DNA of 64,000 nucleotides, taken from NCBI GenBank assembly GCA_973895155.1, contig OZ316892.1, forward strand, positions 29,884,001-29,948,000. The letters are read 5' to 3'. The notes beneath the pieces were generated by a model, which had not been told where the DNA came from, did not search any database, and was given only the letters and a program-made list of their open reading frames with translations. Shown here piece after piece: positions 22,333 to 32,700 of the stretch. Source of the DNA: Marsupella aquatica (taxonomy: Eukaryota; Marchantiophyta). The stretch's first letter is position 1, and every line of letters begins with the position of its first letter. The translations under genes and the position numbers were made by a program.

Positions 22333-22674
22333 TGCAAATGAAACAATTTCATGCTGCTCTTGAAAGTCTTGTCAAAGGAACTCAATCGATCAATCAACAA
22401 ATCTCACTGATACAAACACGTGAGATCCTGCAGCTGAAATGATCCACGATCATACTGAATTGATATCGGGCAACTAGCTGGGCGGCTGATGAGTCGAAGG
22501 GTCTCCCCAAGTACAAAGAATAGCCAAATTCTTGTAGCCTTCACTGTCTACCATGAGCAAGAGCAACCCGCGAGCACAAGAGTATTACTGCTGCATTCTG
22601 GAATGAAGAAAGGGAGCAACAGACAGAAGCATTGAAGCATGTGATTACTTGCTTCAGTGCTTCAGTACATAGAA

Positions 22675-24201
22675 TCACTGATTGAGAATGATAGGCGGCT
22701 GTGTCACTGATGCTGCTGCTGATCTGCTGCTGTCATGCTCAGTCTCTCGAGGGGTCTCGAAACAAGAATTCTGTATTGCATGGACCAAATGAGCTTGGCA
22801 CACTCCATCAATAAAATCACAGTCATCCAGCCAGTCATCACTAACATCAGGAAGTAAGTGATGGTTCCAATGAGCTGCTGAACCACCTTGATTTACATCA
22901 TCTGAGTAGAAGCATCCCGAAGAATATAAATCAGAGGAGCTGTTCGGTTCCACTCGTAATTTCTTTGATGATGAAGGACAAAGGGTTTGGTCGGACCCTA
23001 TATTGCTCACACTCTGAATTACATCCTCAGGAGGGCTCAGAGCAGCAGAGGGTGGAGGGCTAGAATCAGCACTAATTTCTGCCTCTCCACAGGCAACGCC
23101 ACAATCATCTTGCCACCTATCTTCCTGTGCTGCTTGCACATCTCCACCTGGGTGGGACGCTGCTCCTCTTGGTCCACAGTCTAAGCATGGCAAAGGTCGA
23201 GCGGCAACAAGACAAGAATTCGCCCCTGGAAGCTGCTGTTGACGCACGGGTGCCGTGGGTGTACCAACAATCTGTCCGATGTTAATATTTCGCCTCCGGG
23301 AAGCAGCAGCGGCAGCTATTCTGGCTGGACAAACAATGGACTTTTCTTTCGATCCAGATGACGATGTGCCAGTATTGCTGTAGGGTGTGTCCACTTCGGA
23401 CCCAAATCGTGTGGACTGATCAACATCAGTGTCCTCTAGCTCCTCCTGAGGACTGTGACATGTCACCTTCTTCACAAGCTCGCACTCCCTGTGCCAGCCC
23501 AAGCTCCCCTCTACATCATCACTCGACCCTGCTGGGTGTTTATGAATGACAGGACCAGCAGGGAAGCAAGGGGGAGGAGCAGTGCACCGACCACCAGTGG
23601 GAAGGTACCCTCCTCCGTGGTCCACAATGTTTGGAGTAAATCGGACTTTCTGGTAGCTCACATCCTCAAGAGCCTTAAGGTCAGAGTCTATGGCCCGGCG
23701 AAGATTTGAGAGAAGACTCCTGAGCCTCTTGTTTTCTGCAAGGAGGAGGTCAACTGCGTCTTGCCTTGGGCCTTGCTGCTGCAATTTCCTCCGCAACCTC
23801 GCGTTCTCTCTCTGGAGCTCAGGAATTCTCTGGTTCTCCTTCTCCAGCTCTGCATTCCTCACCTCCAAATTTACTTTCACTGCCTTCTGCTTCTCCCTGT
23901 ACTTCCTCACGGCCTCCTTGTTGCCCGCTGGCCGTCGCTTCTTGGCTAGCTTCTCATCTTCTCCACTCCCAATGGTGTGGGTGTGGGTGTGCTCGCACGT
24001 GTGTGTATGCGTATTGTCTGGGCCTGTGGTGGGGTTGCAAATGTGCTTGTGGGAACATATTTGTGTCCCGATCAGTGTATCCCAGTCATTCTGAATGACG
24101 CTATTGTCATCCATGAAATGTGAGTAGGGCTCCGAGTGCAGGTCCAGCAAACTTCCTCCCGGGGAATGTGAATCCACTTCTCCATCATCCATCTCTGTCA
24201 T
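22675..24201 (-). CDS. Group F bZIP transcription factor (zinc-sensor type)
   Basis: 508-residue intronless frame. Residues 49-75 are a Cys/His-rich block (ICSHKHICNP, then THTHTCEHTHTHT) that matches the zinc-sensor motif of plant group F bZIPs, the bZIP19/bZIP23 type that controls the zinc-deficiency response. The bZIP basic region follows with GNKEAVRKYREKQK (Asn94 and Arg102 in the N-x7-R pattern), then a leucine zipper to about residue 170. Known F-bZIPs bind ZDRE palindromes and switch on ZIP zinc transporters when zinc is low; that role is inferred here. Arabidopsis members are about 260 residues, so the roughly 320-residue C-terminal tail is unusual. It is rich in Ser, Asp and Pro, with EDTDVDQ and a C-terminal acidic SDDWLDDCDF, suggesting an activation domain. 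A (GT)n-like stretch at about 23975-24010 encodes the His-Thr repeats. Confidence 0.92.
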   Translation of the reverse strand: MTEMDDGEVDSHSPGGSLLDLHSEPYSHFMDDNSVIQNDWDTLIGTQICSHKHICNPTTGPDNTHTHTCEHTHTHTIGSGEDEKLAKKRRPAGNKEAVRKYREKQKAVKVNLEVRNAELEKENQRIPELQRENARLRRKLQQQGPRQDAVDLLLAENKRLRSLLSNLRRAIDSDLKALEDVSYQKVRFTPNIVDHGGGYLPTGGRCTAPPPCFPAGPVIHKHPAGSSDDVEGSLGWHRECELVKKVTCHSPQEELEDTDVDQSTRFGSEVDTPYSNTGTSSSGSKEKSIVCPARIAAAAASRRRNINIGQIVGTPTAPVRQQQLPGANSCLVAARPLPCLDCGPRGAASHPGGDVQAAQEDRWQDDCGVACGEAEISADSSPPPSAALSPPEDVIQSVSNIGSDQTLCPSSSKKLRVEPNSSSDLYSSGCFYSDDVNQGGSAAHWNHHLLPDVSDDWLDDCDFIDGVCQAHLVHAIQNSCFETPRETEHDSSRSAAASVTQPPIILNQ

Positions 24202-24640
24202 CTCTCAGTGTAATCAAATGTTCCCTTCGTAGCTTTACCCTTCAAAATCCTAGTCTCCTCCTCTTGTATCCGCTATTCCTTGTTCGCAAGAATGCTTTCG
24301 AAACGAGAAAAAGGCCCTCGTCTCCTCCTGCTCTCCGAACAACCCGCCTGCACGACCAAAACAGCAATTTGCATTTCTGTCTTTAATAGGACAAACTCTC
24401 CCAAGAATAGAGAATAGGGTTGGGAAGTAGAATTCCATGGAGAATGTTTCAGATTCTTCTTCGGTAGGAGAATCTATGGTGCTCTCAAGAAGTTCAAGCA
24501 AGTGTTTTGGCAATCTGAGGTTTTTTATATGTAACTGCACCTTGACAGAAACAGAGATATCATCCGCCTTGCAAATTCTATCCACTGTAATGGTCAGTGT
24601 TGTATTTAACTGTTGAATTGTATGTGCTTGTGCTTCCAAT
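24202..24640 (-). other. 5' leader region of the bZIP gene, possible upstream ORF
   Basis: A 129-codon frame (24639-24250, minus) ends 48 bp before the bZIP start. It has no recognised motif and may be leader sequence or an upstream ORF. I see no intron signal that would fuse it to the bZIP in frame. Confidence 0.3.
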
Positions 24641-24818
24641 TGTAGATGATTTAATTATGATTGCCATGAAGATTAATGGTTGTATTCTTGTCAGTCGCCT
24701 ACTAAGTCACCGGGCAGAGTTGGTCACAGGTTATAAAACCAACACTAGTCCCCTGCCACTTCATGCAATTTTGCTTGAAGTTCATAACAGGCATTGCACG
24801 TGCCCAGGGGTAAAATTA

Positions 24819-24828
24819 ATGTCGACTA
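24819..24828. promoter_or_regulatory. ZDRE-like site upstream of the zinc-sensor bZIP
   Basis: ATGTCGACTA matches 8 of 10 positions of the zinc-deficiency response element RTGTCGACAY. It lies about 620 bp upstream of the bZIP start. It could be chance; if real it would suggest autoregulation. Confidence 0.3.
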
Positions 24829-25266
24829 CAACTGGGCTCTAGCAACTTTTGGGGAAAAGCTTAATACTCAGGGCAATCTGAAATTCACACATGTCTGCAA
24901 TCCAGAACACCTAAATTTTAGTAACTCGTTGTTGTTGAACCCTTCAAATGCAGTAAGTTCTTCCCCCTGCTGACACAGCTCAAATCCGAAGTACTCTAGA
25001 AGCAAGAGATGCAATATTTGAAATTGCAGTCAAATCTGTCACTCAAAGGCTCGGATAGAGTGCAAATATTCATGTCTACTCCTCAACTGTTGCTGAGCGC
25101 AGTGATCTTCTAGCTGCCCTGCTGTTATGTGCTAAACTCAGGTGACTCATGAGAATCGGATATGCATTTCGCAAGCACTTGATGTTTTATTTCTGCCCAC
25201 GTTATTACAAAATTGTACGTATAGCTCAAACAAGTAAACACTTACTTACAAAGCCAGACTCGTGAT

Positions 25267-25753
25267 TTACGACCTCTGCAAGCCTTTCTTGGCTTGATCC
25301 AGCTCCTCTGAGAGATTCAGGAACGCATAAACCACAAGAAAATCAGACACTAGTAAACGTTGCTGTAACTAAATGCTTAACAAACTAGCTACACAAGTGC
25401 AAGGCCATAAGAAACCCATACGATTGGAGAATAGGAAGTGAACTTACTTTGTTGAGAGTTCCTTGCCTTTTCCGCGTCAGACTTGAAGAACAGGGACCCT
25501 CGCTTCTGAAACACTGGCTGCACATTGATCGTAGGAACGTAAGTAGCAATTACAGAAAAAAGTATAGGTGAATGGAACAAGACGCAGTTGGTAAGCATAG
25601 AAAGGAAAAAAAAATAGCAAATGCACCCTCAAGTAGCAGACGAGCACTAATTCCCGAAGCACAAGAAAAGTACAGGACAAATAATGTGAGCATCCTTACC
25701 CGGGTTGGAGGTAGACTTTTAAGCTCGGCACAAGCAACATCCAATTGATGAAC
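25267..25753 (-). CDS. Small prefoldin-like protein (ASDURF type), split gene, first exon not located
   Basis: Three short exons on the minus strand join in one frame: 25753-25700 (HQLDVACAELKSLPPTR), 25517-25448 (PVFQKRGSLFFKSDAEKARN) and 25307-25267 (KELDQAKKGLQRS then stop). Acceptors are TGCAG, TGCAG and CTCAG; donors are GTAAGG and GTAAGT. Phases 0 and 1 agree across both junctions. The order helix, 'LPP..R.VxxK.G..FF', helix resembles the very small beta-type prefoldin-like proteins of plants and the animal ASDURF protein, a PAQosome component. No single exon exceeds 24 codons, so the gene is easy to miss. The first exon is not certain; a candidate start with a good context is ATG 26161 (MAEKVFEPK), but its donor is weak. 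Family assignment comes from memory of short motifs. Confidence 0.55.
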
Positions 25754-26169
25754 CTGCACTCATCACATCAGAACGTCACAAATCTCAGCTCACTCAAAGC
25801 TACGATGCTTATGTGAAGGAGTTTTAGCAAATGCAAGCGGTTCCAGAAACAACGGGGACTTCTACTCAGCGATGCACCTGATGTGCCTAGCAAACCTCTG
25901 TTCCTAAGCGGCCTTCACCAGGTTAAGGTCCGAATAGGTGTTCGCGAGTTGGAAACGAACAAAAGTTACCCAAAATGCGTAAGCTGTAGATGCCATAATT
26001 CTCTCGGGAGATCTGATCGCAATGCTCTCAATATTAGCACAAAAACCCAACTGAGCATTGCCACATTCTATTATGGTCACGTCATCCGTTGATCAGCATC
26101 AGTAGGTTCTCGAACTTTCTTGTGCGATGAAGACCTTGGGTTCGAAGACTTTTTCGGCCATCTCAACTG

Positions 26170-28440
26170 CTGCAGCAAATCCAGCTGAAAAGAGTCCTAC
26201 AGTACATCCAGACTAGGGTGGAGCTTCGAGATTTAAATCGAGTGATGTAAAATTCCCATTCACGGGATTGTTTCAGCTGCACTGACTCGTTCCTCTCTTC
26301 TTGGTTCGACTTCGACAATTTCTATTTGTTGGGCCCGTGCACTTTATTCATGGGCAGAAGACCATGAGACACGGAACAGCACTGGGTAACGAGAGTCACC
26401 CTGATTGTCAGCGTTTTTGGGCGCTGCCCCATTGTGTGTGAATCCCGGTGTTCATCAGTGAAGTCAGATGTCTAAAATGCTGCCACATGGAAGTGTCCCG
26501 AAGTCACTTCACCCTGAGTATTCACATTTAGACCGTTGGGCCAGGGTTAGGAAGTATTCACATTTAGACCTGAGTGGTTGGCCGAGAGAAAATAATCATA
26601 CGTCTCACTCAGGGGGGGATGAAGTCACGGTGAGTATTTGGCCTTAGAGTTTAGGATCGACCCTTGACCGACATTTTGACCAGGATGCCAGAACAGGAGG
26701 AACCGTATGTGCGGTAAACTCTCTCGTCCCCGAGTGACTACTCGATTCCTACCAAGGGCAGAAGTAAGTCACAGATTAACAGGAGCAGATCGCAACGTGC
26801 TAGATGGCGAAGATTTAGGTCCTTGACCGAGAGGTGCATCAGGTCTTGAGGTATGACTAAAACGATTTAGAGTGGGTATGGACCCCAAGCTCATAAATCT
26901 TATCCCTATCCTCTACCAAATGTAACAGCGAACCCACAAATGAAACGGGAATGGAGAAATGGATTACCAATTGTTGTGCATGCTGATCTGCGCTGTGCGT
27001 CTCCATGCTCAATTGCCTCCGCCTGTCACCTGTGTCCACTTTGTGGCCGAAGGCCAATATCGAGGCCGGCCGACCTCTGCCCGAGAGAAGTGGAGAGAAG
27101 TGTGAGTGAACCAATTTCTGCTGAATGTCAGAAGCTCGACATGAACTCCACTTTTGTGCTGGGTTTGTGTCCACAAGATGCTACTCTCACTAGGACTCGA
27201 ATCTCACACACTTGCCCCTGAAGGTATGATCTATGAGTGGTTGGCTTGTGTAGTGGTCATTGCACTTTGCATATCAAAGCGCAAGAGCAGGATACTTAGA
27301 ATGCACTCAACCATATAAAAGAACAATCTGGTTCTAAGACTGTGTTCGTGACCTGGTAATTGCAAATTATTACAGACCCCCAAATCTGGTTCTATCTGTG
27401 TTCGTGACCTGGTAATTGCAGATTATTACAGACCCCCAAATCTGGTTCTATCTTTGTTCGTGACCTGGTAATTGCAAATTATTACAGACCCCCAAATCTG
27501 GTTCTATCTGTGTTCGTGACCTGGTAATTGCAAATTATTACAGACCCCCAAATCTGGTTCTATCTGTGTTCGTGACCTGGTAATTGCAAATTATTACAGA
27601 CCCCCAAATCTGGTTCTATCTGTGTTCGTGACCTGGTAATTGCAAATTATTACAGACCCCCTGAGGGTCCCTTGCAAAATTCCTGACCCCAGAGGGTCAG
27701 GAGCTTAGCTTTTGCGTTTACTCCTTGCAAGCGAGAATTTTTTAATGTATTTTCCTAGGTAAGAAAGACTGAATTGGCTGTAAAATAATTGTTAAGATTT
27801 GGGCCTGATCCACAAACTGTTTTGGATGGCTGGTGAAACCTCAAAAGAATTTTGTGATGTAAATTTCAAGAACATTCAAAGTATTTTGATGTAAACACTT
27901 AATATTATTTAATACTAAATTGAGAAAACTAAATCAGGAGAATAATATTTTAGCTTATTTCCTAGAATAAAAATATTTCATATTTTGAGTTAAACCTAAG
28001 TGGTGGTAATCCACAATTATTTCTTCCAAATACTCAGATTTATGACACTGGTGGTGCCTCCTTTTAGACAGGGTATATGTTGCACTTTAGAGTACTTAGA
28101 AGTTCACTATTCTTCTTGGGGCTCGTGAAATATTTCAGCTTTTGCTCTGATTTTTCTCATATTTTCTCTCCTTTATGGTGTCTCTTGCCTTTGGGATTTC
28201 TCCCCTTTATTTGGGTTTCTTGCCTTAAAACCCTTCACTAGCCATATAAAATGTAAAATGGGGAAGTGTTCAAGACTCACTTTTTCACTTTACTCTCATT
28301 CTTTTCCTCTCCTATTCCATATTGCTCCACAAATTCATGAAAGGGTCCTATTTATGGGAAACCTGGTGTAACCAGATTTTTTTTGTCATGGCTAGTGGTG
28401 GTTTAAGATCTTGTATCCAGGTTTTTGCACTTCAGTTCGT
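26170..28440. other. Intergenic, no gene seen apart from the minisatellite
   Basis: Contains the 56-bp array (27325-27660). Around 27190-27290 there is a B-box-like GATTCGAGTCC on the minus strand without a well-placed A box. The frames at 26857-27221 on both strands overlap each other and have no recognised motif. 'gtattcacatttagacc' occurs twice near 26517-26572. Confidence 0.5.
27325..27660 (+). repeat. 56-bp minisatellite, six near-identical units
   Basis: 'tgtgttcgtgacctggtaat' begins at 27341, 27397, 27453, 27509, 27565 and 27621, exactly 56 bp apart, with only a few single-base differences (for example 'tttgttcg' at 27453 and 'gcagatta' near 27418). Units carry 'attgcaaattattacagacc'. 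The array ends where 'ctgagggtcc' replaces 'caaatctgg'. Confidence 0.97.
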
Positions 28441-28449
28441 TGCCACTGT

Positions 28450-29022
28450 CATATGTAATTGGTAGAAGTATGCATATGAAAAGCATGACCCACAAGCTGT
28501 GTATGACTTGAAGGCTATGTAAAGCCTTCTCAAACTGGTTCAGCTCTTCAGATCCAGATTCACTTCAGTGCTTCTCATCTTATCGTGCCAGCCGGTAAAC
28601 ATGTCTTGGTTCAAAAATTTCATTATCTCGACAGATCGGTGCAAATGAGTGGAGCACTAGCAACGAAGCAGCATGAGAAAGTACTAGAAGGGGACACGAA
28701 AACAATTCCGTATTGAATGCCGGAATGCAAGTGATCGAAGTGGATGGGTATGTCTAAAAAGCTATCTTTCCTTGCCAGGATCGAGTTCAGAGACACCTCC
28801 TGTAGATAAGTTTAAATGATTTTGTGTCGCTGACATAATGGTGCTGCTGAGGAATTGTGTTGACATCCTTGGGTAGGTTCGAATGATTAACGGGGGTTAG
28901 AACTTCTTCACAAGATCATACTCTGTAGCCCGTCTTTACACTATGGTTCATATTTTTTTCACTTGATACGAAAGTCCTAGGAAACGTTTAGCGGTCAGGA
29001 ATGCGGTTTGAGAATCTGCAGG
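28450..29022 (+). pseudogene. Broken partial duplicate of the DUF185 methyltransferase gene
   Basis: This block parallels 31410-31880 inside the intact gene: end of the IYEIGG exon, intron, the SVEIS exon and the next intron. The exon copy (about 28640-28750) reads SVQMSGALATKQHEKVLEGD, then a 5-bp loss shifts the frame. Its donor is changed from 'gggtaggt' to 'gggtatgt', and the upstream exon end has a stop (TAA) where the gene has its donor. It is therefore non-functional. It lies about 0.7 kb before the intact gene's first coding exon. Confidence 0.85.
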
Positions 29023-29117
29023 TAAGCCCTAAACCCTGCAAAGATTGGCAGAGGGAAGAGAGGATGAGAGGACGAGTATGTTTTGAGAGACACCTAATCA
29101 ATGCGGAGGTCGGCACG

Positions 29118-29276
29118 TACAACAGGTCCAGGATTCAGCTGCAGGACACTTGTTATGAGCCACCTTGTAAGTTTTTATATTCTGTGTCTGGCTGTTGTCC
29201 GCGTATACTTCGGCTCCGTGGTGTGAAATTATTTGTGCTACATGTGCCTCATTGTTCTTTACGGTGGTTTTGCAGA
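29118..29276 (+). repeat. Single unit of the 57.5-58.0 kb repeat family
   Basis: 'aggtccaggattcag', 'caggacactt' and 'gagccacctt', then 'gtgtctgg' and 'ctacatgtgcctc', occur in the same order as in the units at 57500-57990. It is a dispersed copy of that family. Confidence 0.7.
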
Positions 29277-29725
29277 TCAAGGAGGGACACTATATCTCGT
29301 GGAGGAAGTTAATTGTAAAATCCATGACTCATCATTGACTAGGAAACTAGAGACTGGACAAGGAAAAATAAATTCATCACGTGGCGGTGACCATGATGCA
29401 CCGCAACAGCAGCTGCCTGCTCGTCTCGTCATGTACACTATCTATTTCCTCTTCTTTGAAAGACCTTTCTCTTCCGAGTGGAATTTGCATGTGTCCTTTG
29501 TGAGTGAAATTGGCTTTTTGTATCTTTCAAGGAATTTACACAGAGAATGCGAAAGAACAAATTTTATGAAATATCTGATTGTTTTGTAAAAGTGGTCATT
29601 GCAAGAAAAATGCAGTGCGCAGTTCCGAATTGAGATATAGCAATTCTTGTTGTGGCCTTACCGTCCGTCCGAAAAGTCGTTCATTTCGCCGAGTGCGCGA
29701 GTGTAATCGAATTCGCAACGTTGTT

Positions 29726-32700
29726 ATGTATGTAGGGCTGAGGAAGCATATAGGCGTCCTTCATGCTTGTAAGCCGATTCATTGTTGCCAAACGGCGAAT
29801 TTATCAACGCAAGCTTCAACAAGTCCAATTCTGGAAGAGGCTGTTCTTGTAAGTTTTCATGTCCTGTCTCCGTTTTAATCCGTGAGCTTCTTTCCATCAT
29901 TCAAGATGGAATTTAAAGCTGAATGTCTGTTAAAGATCATGTAGAACTTTTAGTTAACACAGGTCTAAATGTTAGCAAGAATTCTAGACCATAGACAAGT
30001 GATGCGGTTTACCAGTACCAATGTATAGCATGGTGCTCTTCCATATCGTGATCAGCTGACCAACATCAGAACCATATCTATATCTGTGGAGTCTGTATGT
30101 ATGTGAGTGAAGATTTTTGATGACATTTAGCTAAATGTTGTAAGTTCTCTTCAGAAGCTCGATACAAATTTTCCATAAGAGCTTAAGCAGAAATCTATCC
30201 ACAGTAGCTGTAAACAGTTAAAAGAAAATGAAATCTCGGTATGTCTTTGCAACTTATAACACTCGATCCTTAGGATCCGTTCTACTTGATCCTCCCTAGT
30301 CCTCTTGTAGGCAAGAGTTCTCAGTAATTTGACAAACACACGTTTGTAGGTGCGGGACTTCATACATTCTGCGCTGTACGATGAGAAGGATGGTTATTTT
30401 GCCGCTCGATTTGATGCAGTGGGAGCTTTACAAGAACCTCTCAAGTTTAGTCGGTTTGAGGGTAATGTCAAAATGACAGGCCTGCAATGGAGTCAATAGT
30501 ACCTCACTCTCTTCAATCTTGATATTATTGTAAAGGTTGGCTGAAGAGGAACACCTAAAGACAGAATGACTTTTGTGGGCGAAGAAGTCTGCAAATCAGA
30601 TTTCAGTGTGCAAGGATGAATTTAAATGGAAGAATTAGTTTTACAAGTGGTCCGCTATATATCGTTAAGAATGTTTCTCAGAAGCGTTTGTTATTGTCAT
30701 TTGACCAGGTCGGAGGGCATATACAGAGTATCTCTCTAATCTTTACAAGCAAAGTGGCAGCTCGTGGTTTACCCCCGTGGACCTTTTTCAGGCTAGTAAT
30801 CCCAAAACTGTTTCCGCATGGATGATGAATACATAGTGCACAAGCAGTATATTTGTGATTTATGGTTTGTTCTTCTAGATACGTTATATCTGTTTTTAAC
30901 CAACTCCTGTCAGCATACGGCACAGCAAGCAGTGCTGCTTGTGTTAATGCGTTGTTGTAGTCTACTTGTGCAGCCACATTATGCAAATGCAATCGCAGAA
31001 TATATTCTTCGGAACCACGGTTCTGTAGCCCCCCTCAATGTGAGTAGCAGCTATAATTTGTTTGTAGTTCTAATATTAAAAGTGACAGAATTTGTTTCAA
31101 TGCACTTTGTGTTCCAAGATCATTGTAGATGCCGGGGTTGCTAAAGTTGTACTGTCTTAAAGCTCTTTGGCACACAGTGGGTAGACGCGCAATTGACAGT
31201 GCTCAGATATTTCTGTTGGAACTTTACAATTTTACATCCGATGAGATGACCTTCTTGTTTTTTTGTAAAATTACAATTCAAAACCACAAAGAAGAAAAAA
31301 TCTGCGTAATCTTGTGCTCTGGCAGATGACATTAATTCGCAAATTCTTCGATATACTCAGATTTATGAAATTGGCGGAGGTACTGGCACTTGCGCTCGAA
31401 ATATTCTTGACTACATGAAGATTCATGCCCCACAAGCAGTGTATGACACGATGAGCTACACGTGAGTCCTTCTCAAACATCTGGTCCAGCTCGTCAGATC
31501 CAGATTCACTTCAGTGCTTCCCATCTTGTCGTACCAGCCGGTAAACATGTCTGAGGTTAAAATTTGAGTATCTGGGCAGATCAGTGGAAATAAGTGGAGC
31601 ACTAGCAAAGAAGCAGTATGAGAAAGTACTAGAAGGGGACAGCAGGCGAAAGCAATTCCGTATTGAATGCCGGAATGCAAGTGATCGAAGTGGATGGGGT
31701 AGGTTTTGCTGACCAATCCTGCTAACATCGTCGGTTAGGTTCGAATTAACGGTGGTTGTCACTTCTTCAAAAGATCTTACTCTGTAGCCCGTCCTTATGG
31801 TAAGGTTCATATTTTTTATTTGACGCGAAAGTCCTAGGAAACGTTTAGTGGTCAGGAATGCGGTTTGAGAAGCTGCAAGTGCATTAAGTCGCATGGATCT
31901 TGCACTGTAATTCAAAGTTCCATAGGTGAAGGTTTTCAAAGTGAAGTGGACGAGGAAGATAGGATTGGCTGATTCTAGTGGTTTTCCTTTAGAAGGGTCT
32001 GTAAACAGCTATAATTTAAAGACTGTCAATGGGTCTGGAAAGGGATTTCGTATCATCCAATGTTTTGGCATAGGACCAGCACTGTAAATTGATACATCAG
32101 TTATTCAATACAAAGAGTTCTGTCAACAAGATTGGTTCTGATCAGCTCAATGTTTTCCTTTGCAGGTGCTGTTGACAGGGGACTGTGTATAATCATCATG
32201 CTTGAGGTATTGTATCGTAATTTTCATGGTTGGGTGGCGTGAAGAAGATGTGTCATGTACCGTGTTACTCAGTTTATGATCCCATGCAGGACAGTTAGTA
32301 CTTTCGGCTCTTGGGATCAACATATACATATAATAGAAAGTAGATTTGCTAACATATTAACTGGTTGAGTGGGAGAAGCACATCAATTGTGTAACTTGCT
32401 CCAGCACGCACGACCTGATCGTAGCATGCTGTGATCAAGGGCCCGGCCAACTGGAAGGATGTGAAAATATGGATTCAAGTTTAACCTTCAGTTGTCCACA
32501 GGTGTTGGACAATCTACCTCATGATCTTGTTTACCGCCAGGCACCTGAATACCCATGGATGCAAATGCGGGTTTCTGAGACGGATGATAGGTGTGCACCC
32601 ATCGAAGATCTAGCAAATATTTTTAGTCTTTTTGGTAGCTCACAAATGCAATTTACTGCTCGCCATTTGGTGACTGAATTTATATTGTACTGCAACTTTT

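Noticed and set aside
22987-24098. Plus-strand frames opposite the bZIP gene
   Set aside because: They are the reverse strand of a well-supported coding frame.
26857-27221. Opposed 105- and 93-codon frames
   Set aside because: Mutually overlapping, no motif, no splice support.
27190-27290. Possible SINE with B-box-like GATTCGAGTCC
   Set aside because: No A box at the right distance and no A-rich tail on the matching strand.
27325-27660. CRISPR-like array (regular direct repeats)
   Set aside because: The whole 56-bp unit is repeated without variable spacers, and the context is a plant genome; it is a minisatellite.
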